A DNA stretch of 42,343 nt from Alphaproteobacteria bacterium (GTDB taxonomy: Bacteria > Pseudomonadota > Alphaproteobacteria > Thalassobaculales > Thalassobaculaceae): the NCBI GenBank assembly GCA_013203465.1, contig JABMNR010000145.1, positions 1 to 42,343 on the forward strand, given 5' to 3'. Numbering within the stretch: position 1 is the first letter of the stretch; each line of letters begins with the position of its first letter. The translations under genes were made by a program, and so were the position numbers. The notes beneath the pieces are model-generated. The model searched no databases, was not told the origin of the DNA, and saw nothing but the letters and a program-made list of their open reading frames with translations. Shown here piece by piece: positions 39,678 through 42,343 of the stretch.

Positions 39678-42343
39678 GTGCCCGAGGCTCCGCGACCCGA
39701 CACCGAGGACGAGAGGCTCGACGCGCTGCGGGCCTTGCGCATTCTCGACACTCCTACCGAAGCCGCGTTTGACGAGATGGTGGCGCTGGCCAGCGATGTG
39801 TTCGGCGTGCCGGTTTGCTTGGTTTCCCTGGTCGACGCGGAGCGCCAGTGGTTTAAGGCGCATCACGGCCTGGACGCGTCGGAAACCCCGCGCAGCCAGG
39901 CGTTTTGCGCCTACGCGATCCTGCAGGACGATGCCCTGGTGATCGAGGATGCGACACAGGATCCTCGGGTGTCGGACAATGGTTTGGTGACCGGCGAGCC
40001 GGGCATTCGGTTCTACGCCGGCGCGCCGCTGATCACCTCCGAGGGCCATCCGATCGGAACCTTCTGTCTGATCGATTTCGTACCGCGCTCCTTCGGCGAT
40101 GCGGATCGCGAGCGGCTGAAACGCTTCGCCCGCATCGCCGTTCGTCAGATCGAGTTGCGGTCGGCCGGAGACGAATTGGTGGAGGCCCGACGGCACGAAC
40201 AACAGAGCCGGCGGCTGCTGGTCGAGGCGGTGAACGCGCTGCCCGACGGCTTTGCCTTGTACGACAGCGACGACCGGCTGCGTCTGTTCAATCGGACCTA
40301 CGCCGATATCTACAAAGCGAGCGCGGCGGTGCTACGGGAAGGCGGCTCGTTCAGCGACATGCTGCGCTATGGCGTGGAGAATGGCCAATTCCCGCAGGCG
40401 GCCGATTATCCCGGTGGTGTCGAGGGGTGGTTGGCGGAGCGTGTGGAACGCCATCTCAACCCGTCCGGCCCCATCGAGCAACGTATCCCCGACGGGCGCT
40501 GGTTGCGGATTTGGGAAAGCAAGCTCAGTGGCGGCGAGATCGTTGGCCTGCGAGTCGACATCACCTGGCAGAAGCGGTTGTCCGAAGCGCTGCAGGCACT
40601 TCAACAGTTGGCCGCGACACAGGATCTCGACCAGAGGGAGCGCGACACCCGGTTCCTGCGCCTGACCCGTCAGGCGACCGGTTTCGAGGTCAGCTTATTG
40701 TTGAGCCGCGACGCGGAGGGTGAATTTCGGGTCGATGCCGTCGACGGGTCCAGCCCAGCCAGCGTCGGCGACACGATCGACCGGGACGCGCCCGCCGGCT
40801 TGCCGGTCTCGATTTCAGTGCCAATCCAGGTTGAAGGCCAGGATGCCGTGTGGTTGCTGTTGGGCTCGACGATGGCGGCGGATGAGATTGTCTCCGCCCA
40901 GCGGGACATCGCCTCGGTCCTGGCCGAATGGTTCGGCATCGAACTGCGCCGCCGGCGGGTGGTCGCGATGCTGCAAGACGCCAAGGACAGCGCCGAGCAG
41001 GCGAACGAGGCGAAATCCCGGTTCCTTGCGACCATGAGCCACGAAATCCGCACGCCGATGAACGGTGTGCTCGGCATGCTGGGCCTGGTGCTGCATTCCA
41101 ACCTGGGCGCCGAGCAGCGGTCGATGATCAACACCGCGCGGGACTCGGCCGAGAACCTGCTGGTCATCCTGAATGACATTTTGGATTTCTCGAAGCTGGA
41201 GGCGGGTCATTTAGAGATCGTGTCAGTCCCGTTCCATCTGGCGGATGTGATCGCCAACGTGACCGCCGTGCTCGGCCCGCAGGCCGAGGAGAAGGGGCTG
41301 GAGATCCAGACTTTCGTGGATACACGGCTGCCGATGGACCGGATCGGCGATCCGGGGCGGCTGCGTCAGATCGTCATGAACCTGGTCGGCAACGCGGTGA
41401 AATTCACCGATGCCGGCAGCGTCACCGTGAGCGTTCTCGCCGGCGACAGCCCATTGGAGGGATCGGACCGGGTTCGTATCGAGGTTCGGGACACCGGCAT
41501 TGGTATTGCCGCCGACAAGATCGCCCGGTTGTTCGACGAGTTCTACCAAACCGACAGCTCGGTCTCGCGACGGTTTGGCGGCACCGGCCTTGGCTTGTCG
41601 ATCACCCGGCGGTTGGTGGGGCTGATGGAGGGTGATGTGCATGTCGCCTCAGAGTTGGGAGCCGGCAGTGCCTTCATTGTCGACCTGCCATTGCCGATGT
41701 CGGACCGTGCACCCAAGCGGGGCTCGGTGGATGCGGTGGCTGGGCTGCGATGCCTGATTGTTGATGACAACGCCGTTAATCTGGATGTTCTCGGGCGCCA
41801 ACTCGCGCTTTGGGGTGTGTCGGTCGAAGCAACGGACACACCCAAAACCGCGCTTAGCCTGTTGACCGAAGCGGCGGAACACAACAAGCCGTTCGATGTC
41901 GCGATCCTGGACCATCAGATGCCCGGCATGTCGGGGATTGATCTTGGCATGCGCATTCGCACCGCCGGTGCGCCGGTTCGCGACACCTGGCTGCTGTTGG
42001 TGTCCTCCGAGGATGTCAACCTGGAGGTCGGCCGGCGCAAGCTGGAGGTGTTTGACCGCGTGTTGCGCAAGCCGCTCGCGCCGCTGAGTCTGTTATCGGC
42101 GCTCCGCCCGGTGACCGGGGCCGAGACAGATGCCGCGCCCGCCGTCGCGCCGTCATCGGAGCGCATCCATTCTTCGGCTCGACCGCTGTCGATCCTCGTG
42201 GTCGAAGATAACGCGGTGAACCAGCTTGTCGTGATGGGCGTGTTGGAGAACGCTGGGCACGTCGGCACCGTGGCGGTCAACGGCCGTGAGGCGATCGAGC
42301 GGTTTGCCGAGGGTGATTTCGACGCCATTCTCATGGACATCGA
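39678..42343 (+). CDS. Soluble hybrid sensor histidine kinase with GAF and PAS domains, cut at the window end
   Basis: At least 888 residues are present, with no membrane helix. Domain order is GAF (about 15-155), PAS_7-like (about 180-290, [10 protein letters not shown]), a second GAF-like region (about 315-435), HisKA with H455 in [11 protein letters not shown], and HATPase (N box [25 protein letters not shown]). A receiver domain follows with D745 in [10 protein letters not shown], then the start of a second receiver with D887 in LMDI. The start is GTG; 39678 lies seven bases after AGAGGA, and a GTG two codons upstream (39672) is possible. The C-terminus continues beyond the window, so a histidine-phosphotransfer domain cannot be excluded. 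Input and output partners are unknown. Confidence 0.9.
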   Translation, partial: MPEAPRPDTEDERLDALRALRILDTPTEAAFDEMVALASDVFGVPVCLVSLVDAERQWFKAHHGLDASETPRSQAFCAYAILQDDALVIEDATQDPRVSDNGLVTGEPGIRFYAGAPLITSEGHPIGTFCLIDFVPRSFGDADRERLKRFARIAVRQIELRSAGDELVEARRHEQQSRRLLVEAVNALPDGFALYDSDDRLRLFNRTYADIYKASAAVLREGGSFSDMLRYGVENGQFPQAADYPGGVEGWLAERVERHLNPSGPIEQRIPDGRWLRIWESKLSGGEIVGLRVDITWQKRLSEALQALQQLAATQDLDQRERDTRFLRLTRQATGFEVSLLLSRDAEGEFRVDAVDGSSPASVGDTIDRDAPAGLPVSISVPIQVEGQDAVWLLLGSTMAADEIVSAQRDIASVLAEWFGIELRRRRVVAMLQDAKDSAEQANEAKSRFLATMSHEIRTPMNGVLGMLGLVLHSNLGAEQRSMINTARDSAENLLVILNDILDFSKLEAGHLEIVSVPFHLADVIANVTAVLGPQAEEKGLEIQTFVDTRLPMDRIGDPGRLRQIVMNLVGNAVKFTDAGSVTVSVLAGDSPLEGSDRVRIEVRDTGIGIAADKIARLFDEFYQTDSSVSRRFGGTGLGLSITRRLVGLMEGDVHVASELGAGSAFIVDLPLPMSDRAPKRGSVDAVAGLRCLIVDDNAVNLDVLGRQLALWGVSVEATDTPKTALSLLTEAAEHNKPFDVAILDHQMPGMSGIDLGMRIRTAGAPVRDTWLLLVSSEDVNLEVGRRKLEVFDRVLRKPLAPLSLLSALRPVTGAETDAAPAVAPSSERIHSSARPLSILVVEDNAVNQLVVMGVLENAGHVGTVAVNGREAIERFAEGDFDAILMDI

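Overview
The window looks like chromosomal DNA from a GC-rich, flagellated, metabolically versatile bacterium, most likely an alphaproteobacterium of Rhodospirillales type. I infer this from the FliG sequence, the phenylacetate gene order, the dense operons with overlapping start and stop codons, and the frequent GTG starts. No rRNA or tRNA gene, CRISPR array, insertion sequence or phage gene was seen, and no gene-free stretch exceeds 300 bases.

Region 1 (50-6677, minus strand) is an operon for a short-chain dehydrogenase and a complete peptide/nickel-type ABC importer (binding protein, two permeases, two ATPases). A perfect 13-bp stem-loop lies between the binding-protein and permease genes. 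Divergent from it (6786-25385, plus strand) is a catabolic operon. It starts with an IclR regulator and continues with three complete pairs of ATP-dependent hydantoinase/oxoprolinase-type subunits (HyuA/HyuB), a second SDR, an M20 amidohydrolase, a quinone-oxidoreductase-like enzyme and a ketopantoate-reductase-like enzyme. An SDR plus SMP-30 lactonase pair follows after a 232-bp gap. The divergent promoter region carries a symmetric TTGAC element and two tandem near-identical 15-bp palindromes that run into the iclR start codon. Together this reads as uptake and ring-opening of one or more cyclic amides, lactams or imides, with oxidation and reduction of the products. The substrate cannot be read from the sequence.

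Region 2 (25560-32802, plus strand) is a phenylacetyl-CoA gene set: paaG, paaI, paaK, paaX, then paaABCDE. Between paaX and paaA lies a 64-bp hyphenated palindrome with two perfect 19-bp arms, each containing the 10-bp palindrome TAACATGTTA; it is a strong candidate PaaX operator. The later pathway genes (paaZ, paaF, paaH, paaJ) are absent from the window. A PrpF-family isomerase gene follows.

Region 3 (34010-42343) is mixed. It holds a membrane-anchored zinc-ribbon/VWA protein, a divergently transcribed cyclase-homology protein whose catalytic residues look degraded, a fliG gene without flagellar neighbours, a class III aminotransferase, and a soluble hybrid histidine kinase cut by the window end.
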